This document shows positions 24,245-32,771 of a stretch of DNA of 64,000 nucleotides, piece by piece. The stretch is from Jatrophihabitans sp964252635 (lineage in GTDB: Bacteria; Actinomycetota; Actinomycetes; Mycobacteriales; Jatrophihabitantaceae). The notes below the pieces were generated by a model. It saw nothing but the letters and a program-made list of their open reading frames with translations. It was not told the DNA's origin and ran no database searches. The DNA lies in assembly GCF_964252635.1 (NCBI RefSeq), contig NZ_CAXUNP010000002.1, positions 1-64,000 on the forward strand, written 5' to 3'. Made by a program: the position numbers and the translations under genes. The stretch's first letter is position 1; each line of letters begins with the position of its first letter.

Positions 24245-27200
24245 TCAATCGGACTCAGGTGTCGGCCGGTCTGGACGGCGACGTCGGATTCGGTCGGAGT
24301 CACCCTCCCCCAGTTTGTCGACTAGCTCGGCCAGCTTGACCTGATACTCGGCCACGTTCTTCATCTTGACGTCTTCAAACCCTCGAACGAGGTCGGGTAG
24401 CTGCGCGATGGCTATCGCCGTCGCAACGTTGGCTGGGCTAAGCCCACGAATGACCAGGTCCAGCGCCTCTACGTACTCTCGTACCAGCGCCCGCTCTGTG
24501 CGCCGTACCTTCGAGTGTCCGAACGGGTCCATGACGGTCCCTCGGAGCCGGCGCATCCGCGTCAGCGCGATGAGCGCAATGCGACCTGCCGGTCCGAAGG
24601 CCAGTTTGTGCTTGAGACCGAACGCGCGCAGAACCGGGGGATGAAGAAGAACGGCCGTCTTTACTCCGGTTCCGAATTGCTCAGTGAGATCGTGGTTGAT
24701 TATCGGATCCAGGGCGAGTCGCGCGACCTCGTATTCGTCCTTATAAGCCATGAGTTTGTAGAGATGCCGGGCGACGGCCATGGTCAGGCCCGTCGAGCCC
24801 GGCACGCGCGCTCTCTCCGCCTGGGCAACCCAAGCAACCTGCTCCGTGTACCGACGCGCGTAGCTGTGGCTCTGGTAGGCAATGAGCTCGGGCACCCGGA
24901 TCTCGAGAAGGCGGTGTAACTCCGAGTTGGGCTCCGCACCGATCGAGTCGACGAGAGCAGACGCGGCCGCGTCGAGTCCGGCCTCAGTCTCATTCGGCGT
25001 CCTGGTCAGCTTCTCCAACACGGTTCGGAACGCAGCGGGGTCGAGGACATACTGCTGACCCCGTCGGAATGCCTGCGTGTTCTGGGCGACGGCCGCGCCG
25101 TTGAGCGCTATAGCTTCTTCGATCGCCGATGCGGGGATCGGCATGGCCCCGAGTCCGGACGCGATCCCAGCCAAGAAGAGATTGGTGGATTGGTCGCCGC
25201 CAAACAGAGTGCGCGTGATCTCGCGCGCGTCGAGATATACGCCTCGGTCGGTCGGAATTCGATCCTGTATTGCGGCGACAACATCGGGCACACTCGGAAA
25301 GTCAAGCTTGACGTCGGCGACCATGGGCCCTGTAGGTACGCGAGCGGTAGAGATGACCGGGATCGTGCGTTCCGCGGCCGTCGCGGCGAGGTTCTTCGGG
25401 TCGGCGGCGACCAGAAGGTCCGCGCCGAGATACAGGTCAACGTCACGCTCTATTGCCTTGCCGGCCCGCGCAAGCGGACGGTCGCTGACCGTGACGTCGG
25501 AAACGACGGCTCCGCCTTTCTGGGCCAATCCGGTCTGATCCAGCGTGACGACGTACTTGTCGCTCCGGGTCGCGGCCGTACTCAGCACCTGAGCGAGGGT
25601 CACGACGCCCGTGCCACCGATCCCGAGAATGCGGGTGGTGTGACTACCGACCAACGGATGCGGCACCGAGTTGGCCGGCGGAAGATCAGGCGCACGACGC
25701 TGTGTGACCGGGGTGGAGCCGGGTCGCACCCGGATGAACGCTGGACAGTCGCCGTCGATACACGTGTAGTCCTTGTTGCACGAGCTTTGATCGATTCGGG
25801 TCTTGCGGCCGAACTCCGTCGCGACGGGTTGCACGGACAGGCAGTTGGACTTCGCGCCGCAGTCGCCGCAGCCCTCGCAGATGCGCTCGTTGATGACCAC
25901 GCGAGTGGTCGGTTCCTCGATCTGCCCGCGCTTGCGCTTGCGTCGGAGCTCGCTGGCGCATTCCTGGTCGTGTATCAAGACGGTCACTCCGGGCACGCCG
26001 GCCAGTCGTTCCTGTGCCTCGACCGCTCGTACGGTGGGCCAGACTTCCGCCAGCCGCCGTTCTCTCCGACCGAGCACCCCGGGACTGTCGGACGTGACGA
26101 TCGTCCCGGCCACACCCTCGGCATGAAGTTGGCGGACGATTTGTGCAATCGTCATCCCTCCGACGATGTCTTGACCTCCCGTCATCGCGACCGCAGAGTT
26201 GTACAGGAGTTTGTAGGTGATGTTGGTTCCGCTCGCTACTGCTTGTCGGATGGCGAGACTGCCCGAGTGGTGGAAGGTCCCGTCGCCGATGTTCTGAATG
26301 AAATGAGCACGGTCGAGGAACGGAGACATTCCGACCCACTGCGCTCCTTCGCCGCCCATCTGAGTCAAACCTGCAACCTCGCCGACCTGCTTGGGTTGCA
26401 TCATCAACACCATGGTGTGGCAGCCGATGCCCGCTCCGACCAGGGAATCGTCGGGAACCTTCGTCGAGGTGTTATGCGGGCAGCCAGAGCAGAAGTAGGG
26501 CGTTCGGGGCGCGAGCGGAAGCAGGTTCTTGCGGGCGGCTCGATCCGGTCCGGTGCTCTGCACCGCTCGCCACCTGTCGACCGATGGGAAGGATCCACGA
26601 CGCGAGAGAACGCCGGCCAGGGCGGAGGCGATGGAGTCCGGATCGAGTTCTCCGGTCGAACGGAAGAGGTCCTGGCCGCTCTCGTCCTTGCGTCCGAGGA
26701 TCCTGGGTGCATGCTGACGTCCGTACAGGATGTTTTTAACGGCGAGTTCGACGAATGCGCGCTTCTCCTCCACGACGATCAGGTCGTCCAGCCCTTCGGA
26801 GAAGCGTCGCACCACGTCGGGCTCCACGGGGTGGATCATGGCTAGCCGGAGCAACCGCACACCTCGGCGCGTCAGCTCGTCGTCGTCCAGGCCCAAGATC
26901 TCGAGAGCCTGGCGTACATCGTTGAAAGTCTTACCCGCGGCGACAATGCCGATTCGGTCGTCAACGTCGGACCGCACGATGCGATTCAGCTCGGCGATGC
27001 GGGCGTACGCCACCGCGATCTCGCTCCGTACGCCGTTACGCGACCTCTCCAGGTCTGTGATGACCGGGTTGAGCAGCTTGCCGGTGACCTCGTGGCGAAA
27101 CCTGATGCCGGTCGATTCCTGGTTGACGATCGGCGCCACCCGGGCGGGATCGAGAAGGACGGTGGACGATCCGTCCGCGACGCTCGTGGTGATCTTCATG

Positions 27201-27802
27201 CCGACCCACAGACCCGAAGCGCGGGACATCGCGACCGCGTGCTGGCCAAGGTCCAAGACGTCCTGGGAATCGGCCGGATAGAGCGTGGGCATCCCGAGAT
27301 CAGCGAGCAACGCCTCGCTCGCGCCGGGCATCGTCGATGACTTCGCGCCCGGGTCGTCCCCCACGAGCGCAACGGCGCCGCCGGAAGGGTGCGCGCCGGC
27401 CAGGTTTGCGTGTCGCAGCGCATCGGCGGCACGGTCGAGGCCGGGAGTCTTGCCGTACCAGAATCCGGTGACTCCGTCGACTCGGCAGCCCCTCATCGTC
27501 GCGGCAAGCTGCGCACCCTGCACCGCGGTCGCGGCAAGTTCTTCGTTGACCCCAGGTCGGAAGACGATGTCGAGTTCGTCCAGAAGTGCTCGCTGACGGT
27601 TCAGCTCGAGGTCATATCCAGCCAGCGGGGATCCCTCGTAGCCGGAGATGAACGCCGCGGTCCGCCGAGTGGCACGCTGGTCGGCTCGGCGAACATCCAG
27701 TGGCAACCGGACAAGAGCCTGAACGCCGGTCAGGTGTGCTCGACCCGTCGTCGCGACGTACCGATCGTGCAGGACGGTATCGGGCGTCGAGGTCACTTGC
27801 AT
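24245..27802 (-). CDS. Fused indolepyruvate-type 2-oxoacid:ferredoxin oxidoreductase
   Basis: 1185 aa from ATG 27802, overlapping the FAH-family gene by 10 bp. The N-terminal pyrimidine-binding domain has A-F-I-S-G-Y-E-G-S-P-L-A-G-Y-D. The thiamine-diphosphate domain has FCSGCPHN and G-I-G-C-H-T near 435-460 and I-G-D-G-T-F-H-H-S-G near 505. A ferredoxin-like part has C-x2-C-x2-C (CEGCGDC) near 635 and further Cys (C-N-K-D-Y-T-C-I-D-G-D-C-P). The gamma domain begins G-I-G-G-T-G near 725. This three-in-one form is typical of aerobic bacteria, which use it to turn aryl- or branched 2-oxoacids into acyl-CoA. It needs a ferredoxin partner not seen here. Confidence 0.92.
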   Translation of the reverse strand: MQVTSTPDTVLHDRYVATTGRAHLTGVQALVRLPLDVRRADQRATRRTAAFISGYEGSPLAGYDLELNRQRALLDELDIVFRPGVNEELAATAVQGAQLAATMRGCRVDGVTGFWYGKTPGLDRAADALRHANLAGAHPSGGAVALVGDDPGAKSSTMPGASEALLADLGMPTLYPADSQDVLDLGQHAVAMSRASGLWVGMKITTSVADGSSTVLLDPARVAPIVNQESTGIRFRHEVTGKLLNPVITDLERSRNGVRSEIAVAYARIAELNRIVRSDVDDRIGIVAAGKTFNDVRQALEILGLDDDELTRRGVRLLRLAMIHPVEPDVVRRFSEGLDDLIVVEEKRAFVELAVKNILYGRQHAPRILGRKDESGQDLFRSTGELDPDSIASALAGVLSRRGSFPSVDRWRAVQSTGPDRAARKNLLPLAPRTPYFCSGCPHNTSTKVPDDSLVGAGIGCHTMVLMMQPKQVGEVAGLTQMGGEGAQWVGMSPFLDRAHFIQNIGDGTFHHSGSLAIRQAVASGTNITYKLLYNSAVAMTGGQDIVGGMTIAQIVRQLHAEGVAGTIVTSDSPGVLGRRERRLAEVWPTVRAVEAQERLAGVPGVTVLIHDQECASELRRKRKRGQIEEPTTRVVINERICEGCGDCGAKSNCLSVQPVATEFGRKTRIDQSSCNKDYTCIDGDCPAFIRVRPGSTPVTQRRAPDLPPANSVPHPLVGSHTTRILGIGGTGVVTLAQVLSTAATRSDKYVVTLDQTGLAQKGGAVVSDVTVSDRPLARAGKAIERDVDLYLGADLLVAADPKNLAATAAERTIPVISTARVPTGPMVADVKLDFPSVPDVVAAIQDRIPTDRGVYLDAREITRTLFGGDQSTNLFLAGIASGLGAMPIPASAIEEAIALNGAAVAQNTQAFRRGQQYVLDPAAFRTVLEKLTRTPNETEAGLDAAASALVDSIGAEPNSELHRLLEIRVPELIAYQSHSYARRYTEQVAWVAQAERARVPGSTGLTMAVARHLYKLMAYKDEYEVARLALDPIINHDLTEQFGTGVKTAVLLHPPVLRAFGLKHKLAFGPAGRIALIALTRMRRLRGTVMDPFGHSKVRRTERALVREYVEALDLVIRGLSPANVATAIAIAQLPDLVRGFEDVKMKNVAEYQVKLAELVDKLGEGDSDRIRRRRPDRPTPESD

Positions 27803-28632
27803 CGTTGCCGAATGGTGCCGATGGTCTCAATGGTGGACACCAGCTCGTCGCCTGGGCGCAGGAACACCTTGGGGTTGCGTGCGTTACCGATTCCGCCGGG
27901 CGTGCCCGTGAAAATGAGGTCGCCTGGCCAGAGAGTGCAGACCCGCGAAAGCCTGGCGATCGTTTCGGCGACGCCGGCGATCATGTACGACGTGCGAGAG
28001 TTCTGCATGATCTCGCCGTTGACTTCGGTGCGCAGCTCGAGGTCATCAGGATCATCGATCTCGTCGACAGTGACCACGCACGGTCCGATCGGCCCGAACC
28101 CTGCGTAGGACTTGGCGAGTGAGAACTGTGGAGCGGCCCCCTCCATCTGCTCGTGGCGCTCGGACAGGTCCTGTCCGACTGTGAGGCCGGCCACGTGAGA
28201 CCACGCGTCGTCTTCGGTGACTTCGCTGGTCTCTCGTCCGATAACCACAACGAGCTCGACCTCCCAGTCCACGAATTCGGTCGGTAGTCGGATGTCACCG
28301 AACGGGTCAGCGATGCAGCTCGGGAACTTTGTGAAAACGGGTACCGGGCCCTTCGAGTGCAGACCTGCCTCGCGGGCGTGCTCGTCGTAGTTCAGACCGA
28401 GCGCGAACACCTGTCGCGGGCGGGGGACCGGCGCCCGCAGCGTCACCTCACTCAGCGCACCATCGATGTCGCGCTCGCCGCGGCTGCCCTGCCACCAGTC
28501 AACGAGTTCGTCCCGTCGCGAGTACACCTGCTGGACGTCGCTCCCGAACTGCCGCGCGCTCGCGCGCGAGACGTCGATGTACCCGTCGCCAACCACGATC
28601 GCGAGGTTGCCGTCAACATTCGCGATTCTCAC
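27793..28632 (-). CDS. Fumarylacetoacetate hydrolase (FAH) family protein
   Basis: 279 aa from GTG 28632 with AAGGAG seven bases upstream. The FAH fold is recognised by F-A-L-G-L-N-Y-D-E-H-A-R-E, P-V-F-T-K-F-P-S-C, the metal-binding D-W-E-V-E-L-V-V-V-I-G, G-L-T-V-G-Q-D-L-S-E-R, A-K-S-Y-A-G-F-G-P-I-G-P, and the closing L-x-P-G-D-L-I-F-T-G-T-P-G-G-I-G. Members are hydrolases, decarboxylases or isomerases of acylpyruvate-like products of ring cleavage. It follows an RraA-family lyase and overlaps the 2-oxoacid oxidoreductase, so the three probably act in sequence on a keto-acid. An operator-like palindrome lies 47 bp upstream. Confidence 0.9.
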   Translation of the reverse strand: MRIANVDGNLAIVVGDGYIDVSRASARQFGSDVQQVYSRRDELVDWWQGSRGERDIDGALSEVTLRAPVPRPRQVFALGLNYDEHAREAGLHSKGPVPVFTKFPSCIADPFGDIRLPTEFVDWEVELVVVIGRETSEVTEDDAWSHVAGLTVGQDLSERHEQMEGAAPQFSLAKSYAGFGPIGPCVVTVDEIDDPDDLELRTEVNGEIMQNSRTSYMIAGVAETIARLSRVCTLWPGDLIFTGTPGGIGNARNPKVFLRPGDELVSTIETIGTIRQRCK

Positions 28633-28678
28633 TCGGGTCTCCTTGCTAGGGTTCCAACGATCCTCACCGACAGCAAGG

Positions 28679-28689
28679 TCACTTGGTGA
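28679..28689. promoter_or_regulatory. Operator site, TCAC-TTG-GTGA palindrome upstream of the FAH gene
   Basis: TCACTTGGTGA is an exact inverted repeat (TCAC/GTGA), inside AAGGTCACTTGGTGACTT. It equals the reverse complement of the site at 30266-30276 (TCACCAAGTGA). It lies 47 bp before the FAH start and 31 bp past the RraA stop, suggesting a separate promoter for the FAH and oxidoreductase genes under the local GntR protein. Confidence 0.6.
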
Positions 28690-28719
28690 CTTGAAGATTT
28701 CCCGATGGGCAGGGCGTTG

Positions 28720-29373
28720 TCAAGCGTCGTCGCTAGACAGGTTCAAGAGGTCGGCCGTTGTGGTCCCGGCCTGCACCTGAGCGACGATGTTCTGCTCATG
28801 AGCTTCTCGCCCGGCGGCCGCGACGAGAACGTTCTCCACGTCGTCGGCGGTCACGATTACGACGCCGTCTCGGTCGCCCACCACAACGTCGCCCATCGAC
28901 ACCGCACAGCCGCCGATCACCACTCGTCCGCCGGTCTCGCCGCGATGCTGTTTCGAGGTCGCTCTGATGGACAGCCCGCGGGCGAAAACCGGGAAACCGA
29001 GGTCGACAATCCGCTGCGCATCGCGGACCGCACCGTCGATGACCAAGCCGACCACCCGAGCCTGCTGGGCCGCGCGGGTCAAGACGTCACCCCACGGTCC
29101 GGCGTGCACGCAACCGCGTGCGTCTACAACGAGGACGTGGCCCGGCGGGACGCGAGTCAGCGCCAGGTGGAGCATCCGGTTGTCCGCGTACCCGGCGTCG
29201 ACCGGGTACGCCGGCCCGACAATCTGCATGCCGGGGTCGATGGGCTTGATCGCCTCATCGACCGCTCCGCGGCACCCCTGCGCTTCGTACACCGTTGCGG
29301 CGCCGAACTCGAGCAGTCGCCGCCAGTCGGATTCAGCCGCCGATACACCCGCGGGCCACCTGCCTTGCGCCAT
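28720..29373 (-). CDS. RraA family protein (4-carboxy-4-hydroxy-2-oxoadipate/HMG aldolase-like)
   Basis: 217 aa from ATG 29373, nine bases after the GntR stop. The family core is present: A-T-V-Y-E-A-Q-G-x-R-G-A, V-L-V-V-D-A-R-G, G-P-W-G-D-V-L-T-R-A-A and G-L-V-I-D-G-A-V-R-D with the Arg-Asp pair that binds metal and pyruvate enolate in class II HMG/CHA aldolases. The D-x20-R-D arrangement kept here argues for aldolase activity rather than the RNase-E inhibitor branch. In context it would cleave a 4-hydroxy-2-oxoacid to pyruvate plus a second product. Confidence 0.85.
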   Translation of the reverse strand: MAQGRWPAGVSAAESDWRRLLEFGAATVYEAQGCRGAVDEAIKPIDPGMQIVGPAYPVDAGYADNRMLHLALTRVPPGHVLVVDARGCVHAGPWGDVLTRAAQQARVVGLVIDGAVRDAQRIVDLGFPVFARGLSIRATSKQHRGETGGRVVIGGCAVSMGDVVVGDRDGVVIVTADDVENVLVAAAGREAHEQNIVAQVQAGTTTADLLNLSSDDA

Positions 29374-29382
29374 GATTGAAGA

Positions 29383-30225
29383 TCAGCTCAGGCGGGGCGA
29401 CACGTTGATCGCGATGTCGCCGACCGCGTCGATCGCGTCGCGGTCGTCGAGCGTGATTTGTGACAGCACCGGATCGGTCTCGAAGCGGGTGTGCTGTGCG
29501 TCCATATAGCCTCGCCAAGCAGAGAGGACCGCGTCGACGTCTCGTTTGCGCAGACCCTCGAGTAGTCGGACACGGTGGTTGCTGAGCTCGCTGGCGTAGG
29601 TCCGCCACCAGTCGTCGCGACGAGTTCCATAGGCCATCAACTGGATCTGGAGCAAGATCCGGATCAGCACGCTCTCCAGAGCCGTGAGCAGTGCGTTTCC
29701 ACCGGCTGCGGAGAACGCGATCTGGTAATCCGCGATCGCGTCGGCGACTCCCTGGGCGTCGGTTGCGCGGTCGATCCGGTGCAGCGCGCTCTCCATTCCG
29801 TCGATGTCCTTCTCGGTGGCGCCGACGCACGCCAGCACAACCGAGTGCATGCTGAGTGCGCGACGCACCTCAAACACCTCTCGAATGTGCGCACGCTGCA
29901 TCTGAAGAAGCGCCTCCATGCTCCGAGACACGAAGTCGTCGCGAGTTGCCTTGACGTACACGCCGCTTCCGTGACGGCTCTCGACGAGACCGACCGCTTC
30001 GAGCCCACGGATGGCCTCTCGGACCGTTGGTTGACTCACTGCGAAGTAGGTGGCGAGGTTGCGTTCGGTGGGCAGTCGCGCTCCCGGCGGGAGCGAGCCG
30101 GACGCAATGTCGGCACGGAGAGATCTCATGATCCCCTGAGATGCCTTGATTCTCTCCGGGGCGGGTGGCCGGGTCAGGGCACTGGTCTGCGTAGGGGCCG
30201 CTCGCGACTGACCTGTGCTGGTCAC
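29383..30225 (-). CDS. FadR-subfamily GntR transcription regulator
   Basis: 280 aa from GTG 30225. The N-terminal winged HTH reads RIKASQGIMRSLRADIASGS, L-P-P-G-A-R-L-P-T-E-R-N-L-A, V-S-Q-P-T-V-R-E-A-I-R-G-L-E-A-V-G-L-V-E-S-R-H-G-S-G-V-Y-V. The C-terminal FCD ligand domain has E-V-R-R-A-L, D-Y-Q-I-A-F-S-A-A-G-G-N and the closing S-N-H-R-V-R-L-L-E-G-L-R. An ATG at 30300 overlapping the ADH stop (ATGA) would add 25 residues, but then the operator at 30266-30276 would be inside the gene. The operator position favours the later start and autoregulation. It probably represses the adjoining operon until a pathway acid binds the FCD domain. Confidence 0.85.
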   Translation of the reverse strand: MTSTGQSRAAPTQTSALTRPPAPERIKASQGIMRSLRADIASGSLPPGARLPTERNLATYFAVSQPTVREAIRGLEAVGLVESRHGSGVYVKATRDDFVSRSMEALLQMQRAHIREVFEVRRALSMHSVVLACVGATEKDIDGMESALHRIDRATDAQGVADAIADYQIAFSAAGGNALLTALESVLIRILLQIQLMAYGTRRDDWWRTYASELSNHRVRLLEGLRKRDVDAVLSAWRGYMDAQHTRFETDPVLSQITLDDRDAIDAVGDIAINVSPRLS

Positions 30226-30265
30226 TGTCGGATCCGTCGAGTAGCTGGGTCGGCTTGAGTCAAGG

Positions 30266-30276
30266 TCACCAAGTGA
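30266..30276. promoter_or_regulatory. Operator site TCACCAAGTGA upstream of the GntR gene
   Basis: The exact inverted repeat TCAC-CAA-GTGA lies within AAGGTCACCAAGTGATCTT, 41 bp upstream of the chosen GntR start. It is the same motif as at 28679-28689 and, with one or two changes, at 35758 and 35900. It overlaps the 5' end of the alternative longer GntR frame. Confidence 0.6.
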
Positions 30277-30296
30277 TCTTAACGCAGGCGGACAAA

Positions 30297-31301
30297 TCAT
30301 GGTGTTAAGACGATGCGACCCACGACCACACCCTGGCGTAGCAAGTCGATGGCATCGTTGACGTCGTCGAGGTCGATCGTTCTCGACACGAACGGGCGGA
30401 TCCGCCCGTCTGCCACCGCGACCAAGGCCGCGCTGGCCTCCGCGGGTGTGCAGTTGCGGCTGCCGAGAATGCTGATCTCGTCCAGCACGAGCCGTCCGGA
30501 GTCCATGCCGTAATCGACGCCAGGACGATAGCCGTTACATACGATCCTCGCTCCCGGCGATACGAGGTCGGACAAGGTGTCGAAACCTCGCTGCGTCCCA
30601 CTGCACTCGACACCCACGTCAATGCCGCTGTCCGCAGCCCAGTCCAGAAGGTGTGCCGCATCGGCGGGTGCCACGGCGAGGTCGGCTCCGACGAGGACAG
30701 CGGCATCGCGCTGTGCCGGCGACGGGTCGATCGCGGCAACTCTCGCTCCGGCGCATCGAGCGATTTGGATCGCCGAATTGCCCAACCCCCCGGCCCCACA
30801 TACGACCACCGTCTCGCCCTCGGCCACGGACGCACGGGTCCTGAGCGCACGCCACGTCGTCGACACCGCGTCCATGGTTACTGCCGCTTCGGCCATACCT
30901 AGCGTGTCCGGGATAGGCATCGCGGAACTGCTCGCCACCGACACGACCGAGGCGAGTCCGCCGGGAAGGTCGAAGCCGAGGTGCGCTGCGGATGTACAGA
31001 CGGTGACGAGCCCCCGGTCGCATCGGTGGCACCGCCCGCACGGCTGTAGGCCGCGCACCGCCACCCGAGTGCCGGATGCCAGCCGGTCGTCGCCGTCCAC
31101 AACGACGCCCGCTATCTCATGGCCCAGGATCAGCGGCAGCGAGGGCGGTTCACCTAAGAGGCCGTCGATTATCTTCAGGTCGGTACCGCACAGCCCCACT
31201 GCCTGAACCTGCACGAGGAGTCGGTTGGAGGCCGGCTGCGGAGGCGCCACCTGCGCCACGGTCAACGGCGTCCCTACGGACCGCATCAATGCCGCGCGCA
31301 C
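30297..31301 (-). CDS. Zinc-dependent alcohol dehydrogenase (MDR family)
   Basis: 334 aa from GTG 31301, giving the canonical MDR opening V-R-A-A-L-M-R-S-V-G. G-L-C-G-T-D holds the catalytic-zinc Cys, G-H-E-I-A-G the second ligand, and C-G-R-C-H-R-C-D-R-G-L-V-T-V-C the four structural-zinc cysteines. G-A-G-G-L-G is the nucleotide loop. The ending V-N-D-A-I-D-L-L-R-Q-G-V-V-V-G-R-I-V-L is also typical. It would oxidise an alcohol of the pathway. It is transcribed with the NifU-like and amidohydrolase genes upstream and runs up to the GntR gene. Confidence 0.88.
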   Translation of the reverse strand: MRAALMRSVGTPLTVAQVAPPQPASNRLLVQVQAVGLCGTDLKIIDGLLGEPPSLPLILGHEIAGVVVDGDDRLASGTRVAVRGLQPCGRCHRCDRGLVTVCTSAAHLGFDLPGGLASVVSVASSSAMPIPDTLGMAEAAVTMDAVSTTWRALRTRASVAEGETVVVCGAGGLGNSAIQIARCAGARVAAIDPSPAQRDAAVLVGADLAVAPADAAHLLDWAADSGIDVGVECSGTQRGFDTLSDLVSPGARIVCNGYRPGVDYGMDSGRLVLDEISILGSRNCTPAEASAALVAVADGRIRPFVSRTIDLDDVNDAIDLLRQGVVVGRIVLTP

Positions 31302-31410
31302 CGACGCCGCTCTTCTGATGGGACAGATACCGTCATACCCGCGCAACGAACTAGAGCGGCTTGCGCAGGCGGCTGAGCACTCCGCCTGCCGCCGGTCGCG
31401 TTGGTCGCGG

Positions 31411-31698
31411 TCACCGTGGACCACCCACGATGCGAACCTCATAGCCCGCCAGCACGGGATGTAGCTCGGGCCGCACGACGCCGGATTCGCATGTGCGCCG
31501 GAAGTAGCACGGGCCGCATGGCCCGCGCATCTGCAAGGTCACGCTACGCCGGCTCTCGTCGACTTCGACGAGAGCTATACCCCCAGCGTGCGAGCTGAGG
31601 GACGGACGCACACTGCGGTCGAGTATCCGCTCTACCGTCGCGCGCGTTCTCTCGGCACGCGCCGGGACTTCATCCGATGCGTCGGCGGCAGCAGTCAC
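31411..31698 (-). CDS. Stand-alone NifU-like Fe-S scaffold domain protein
   Basis: 95 aa from GTG 31698, overlapping the amidohydrolase stop (GTGA). After an acidic leader, the region E-R-I-L-D-R-S-V-R-P-S-L-S-S-H-A-G-G-I-A-L-V-E-V and G-P-C-G-P-C-Y-F-R-R-T-C-E matches the NifU C-terminal domain (V-R-P-x-L-x-x-H-G-G-D, G-x-C-x-x-C). The domain normally binds a labile Fe-S cluster on the C-x-x-C pair and passes it to apo-enzymes. A third Cys follows six residues later. A dedicated copy inside a catabolic operon is unusual and suggests a local client, perhaps the ferredoxin-linked oxidoreductase or a Rieske-type enzyme not seen here. Confidence 0.75.
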   Translation of the reverse strand: MTAAADASDEVPARAERTRATVERILDRSVRPSLSSHAGGIALVEVDESRRSVTLQMRGPCGPCYFRRTCESGVVRPELHPVLAGYEVRIVGGPR

Positions 31699-32720
31699 GC
31701 GATCCGTCCGACCGGAGAACGGGGGCCGCCCACTGCCGGCAACGGCTCCAGATCGAGCAAGCGGAGCAGGTTGTGCCCGAACATGAGCCGGCGATCGTCG
31801 TCAGTGATTTCCGGGAAGTCCCATCCTCGGCGGAGGTCCTCGGAGATCTGAAAGGTGTAGGAGTCCTCCAGCAGGGCTTGTGCGCTCGGCCATAGCGGCG
31901 TCTCACTTCCCCAGATGGCCTTCTCGGGCCCACACCACCGGAGCATCTTGCCCAGCCGCATCGCGGTCTCGACTGGCGCAATGCGGATCATATTTATCCA
32001 GGTCGACATGGCGACGTACACGTTGGGGAGCCGCGCGGCCAGGTCGATAGCTTCGTCCTCGAATGGAAAAGCCAGATGATGCACGATGAAGTTCAGCTCG
32101 GGGAAGTCGAGTGCCGCTTGGTGGACGTCGCGTGGGTGCAGCGCGTCGAGCGGCTCCGTTCCCTGCGGGTCGCCCTTGTGGACCTGAACCAGATTGCACC
32201 CTAGCTCGAGCATGCGCTCGTACATGGGATAGGCGATGTAACGATCATCCATTCGCCAGGACGCGCCTCCGGCGTGCGCGGTGTACAGCTTGATCGATCT
32301 GGCCCCCAAGTCACTCACCTGACCCTCGATATCGCGAAGGGCGGTGTTGACTCCACGAAGCACGGGATCGGTTCCTCCGCAGAAGACTATTCTGTCCGGC
32401 GCGAGCCTCGTGAGCTCGTACACGCGCTGGTAGTTCTCCTCCGGACTCTCAGCGAACAGGTCGAACATGGGCACGACCTGCGCCATGGCGTAGTCAATTT
32501 CTGAGCCGTGGCCGAAGATCTTGTCGTACACCACCTGCGGGTCCGGTGGCACCCGGAAGGCTTGGGCCAGTGGTGGAATGGTTTCGAGACCACGCTTGTA
32601 CATCTGGAGGTTTCGATGCACATAGGGTGTGGCCACCCTTGCTGCTGGAGTGGTGAGGTTCTCGCGTAGCAGGTTGTGAACATGGACCACGAGGTCGAAG
32701 ATCATGTTTCCGTCACGCAT
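31695..32720 (-). CDS. Amidohydrolase family protein (Amidohydro_2, decarboxylase-like)
   Basis: 341 aa from ATG 32720, preceded by GGAAGG. The N-terminal F-D-L-V-V-H-V-H-N holds the H-x-H metal pair. Later blocks are I-K-L-Y-T-A-H-A-G-G-A-S-W, V-Q-V-H-K-G-D, F-I-V-H-H-L-A-F-P-F-E-D (His ligand) and W-G-S-E-T-P-L-W-P (in place of the common G-S-D-x-P). The Asp at this last position is Glu, which may change metal use. The family includes ACMSD and resorcylate decarboxylases. It is the first gene after the transport operon and is coupled to the NifU-like protein. Confidence 0.82.
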   Translation of the reverse strand: MRDGNMIFDLVVHVHNLLRENLTTPAARVATPYVHRNLQMYKRGLETIPPLAQAFRVPPDPQVVYDKIFGHGSEIDYAMAQVVPMFDLFAESPEENYQRVYELTRLAPDRIVFCGGTDPVLRGVNTALRDIEGQVSDLGARSIKLYTAHAGGASWRMDDRYIAYPMYERMLELGCNLVQVHKGDPQGTEPLDALHPRDVHQAALDFPELNFIVHHLAFPFEDEAIDLAARLPNVYVAMSTWINMIRIAPVETAMRLGKMLRWCGPEKAIWGSETPLWPSAQALLEDSYTFQISEDLRRGWDFPEITDDDRRLMFGHNLLRLLDLEPLPAVGGPRSPVGRIA

Positions 32721-32771
32721 CGTGCGCCTTCCCGCAGGAGTGTTTTTTCTCGGTCGGGATAGTGGACGACT

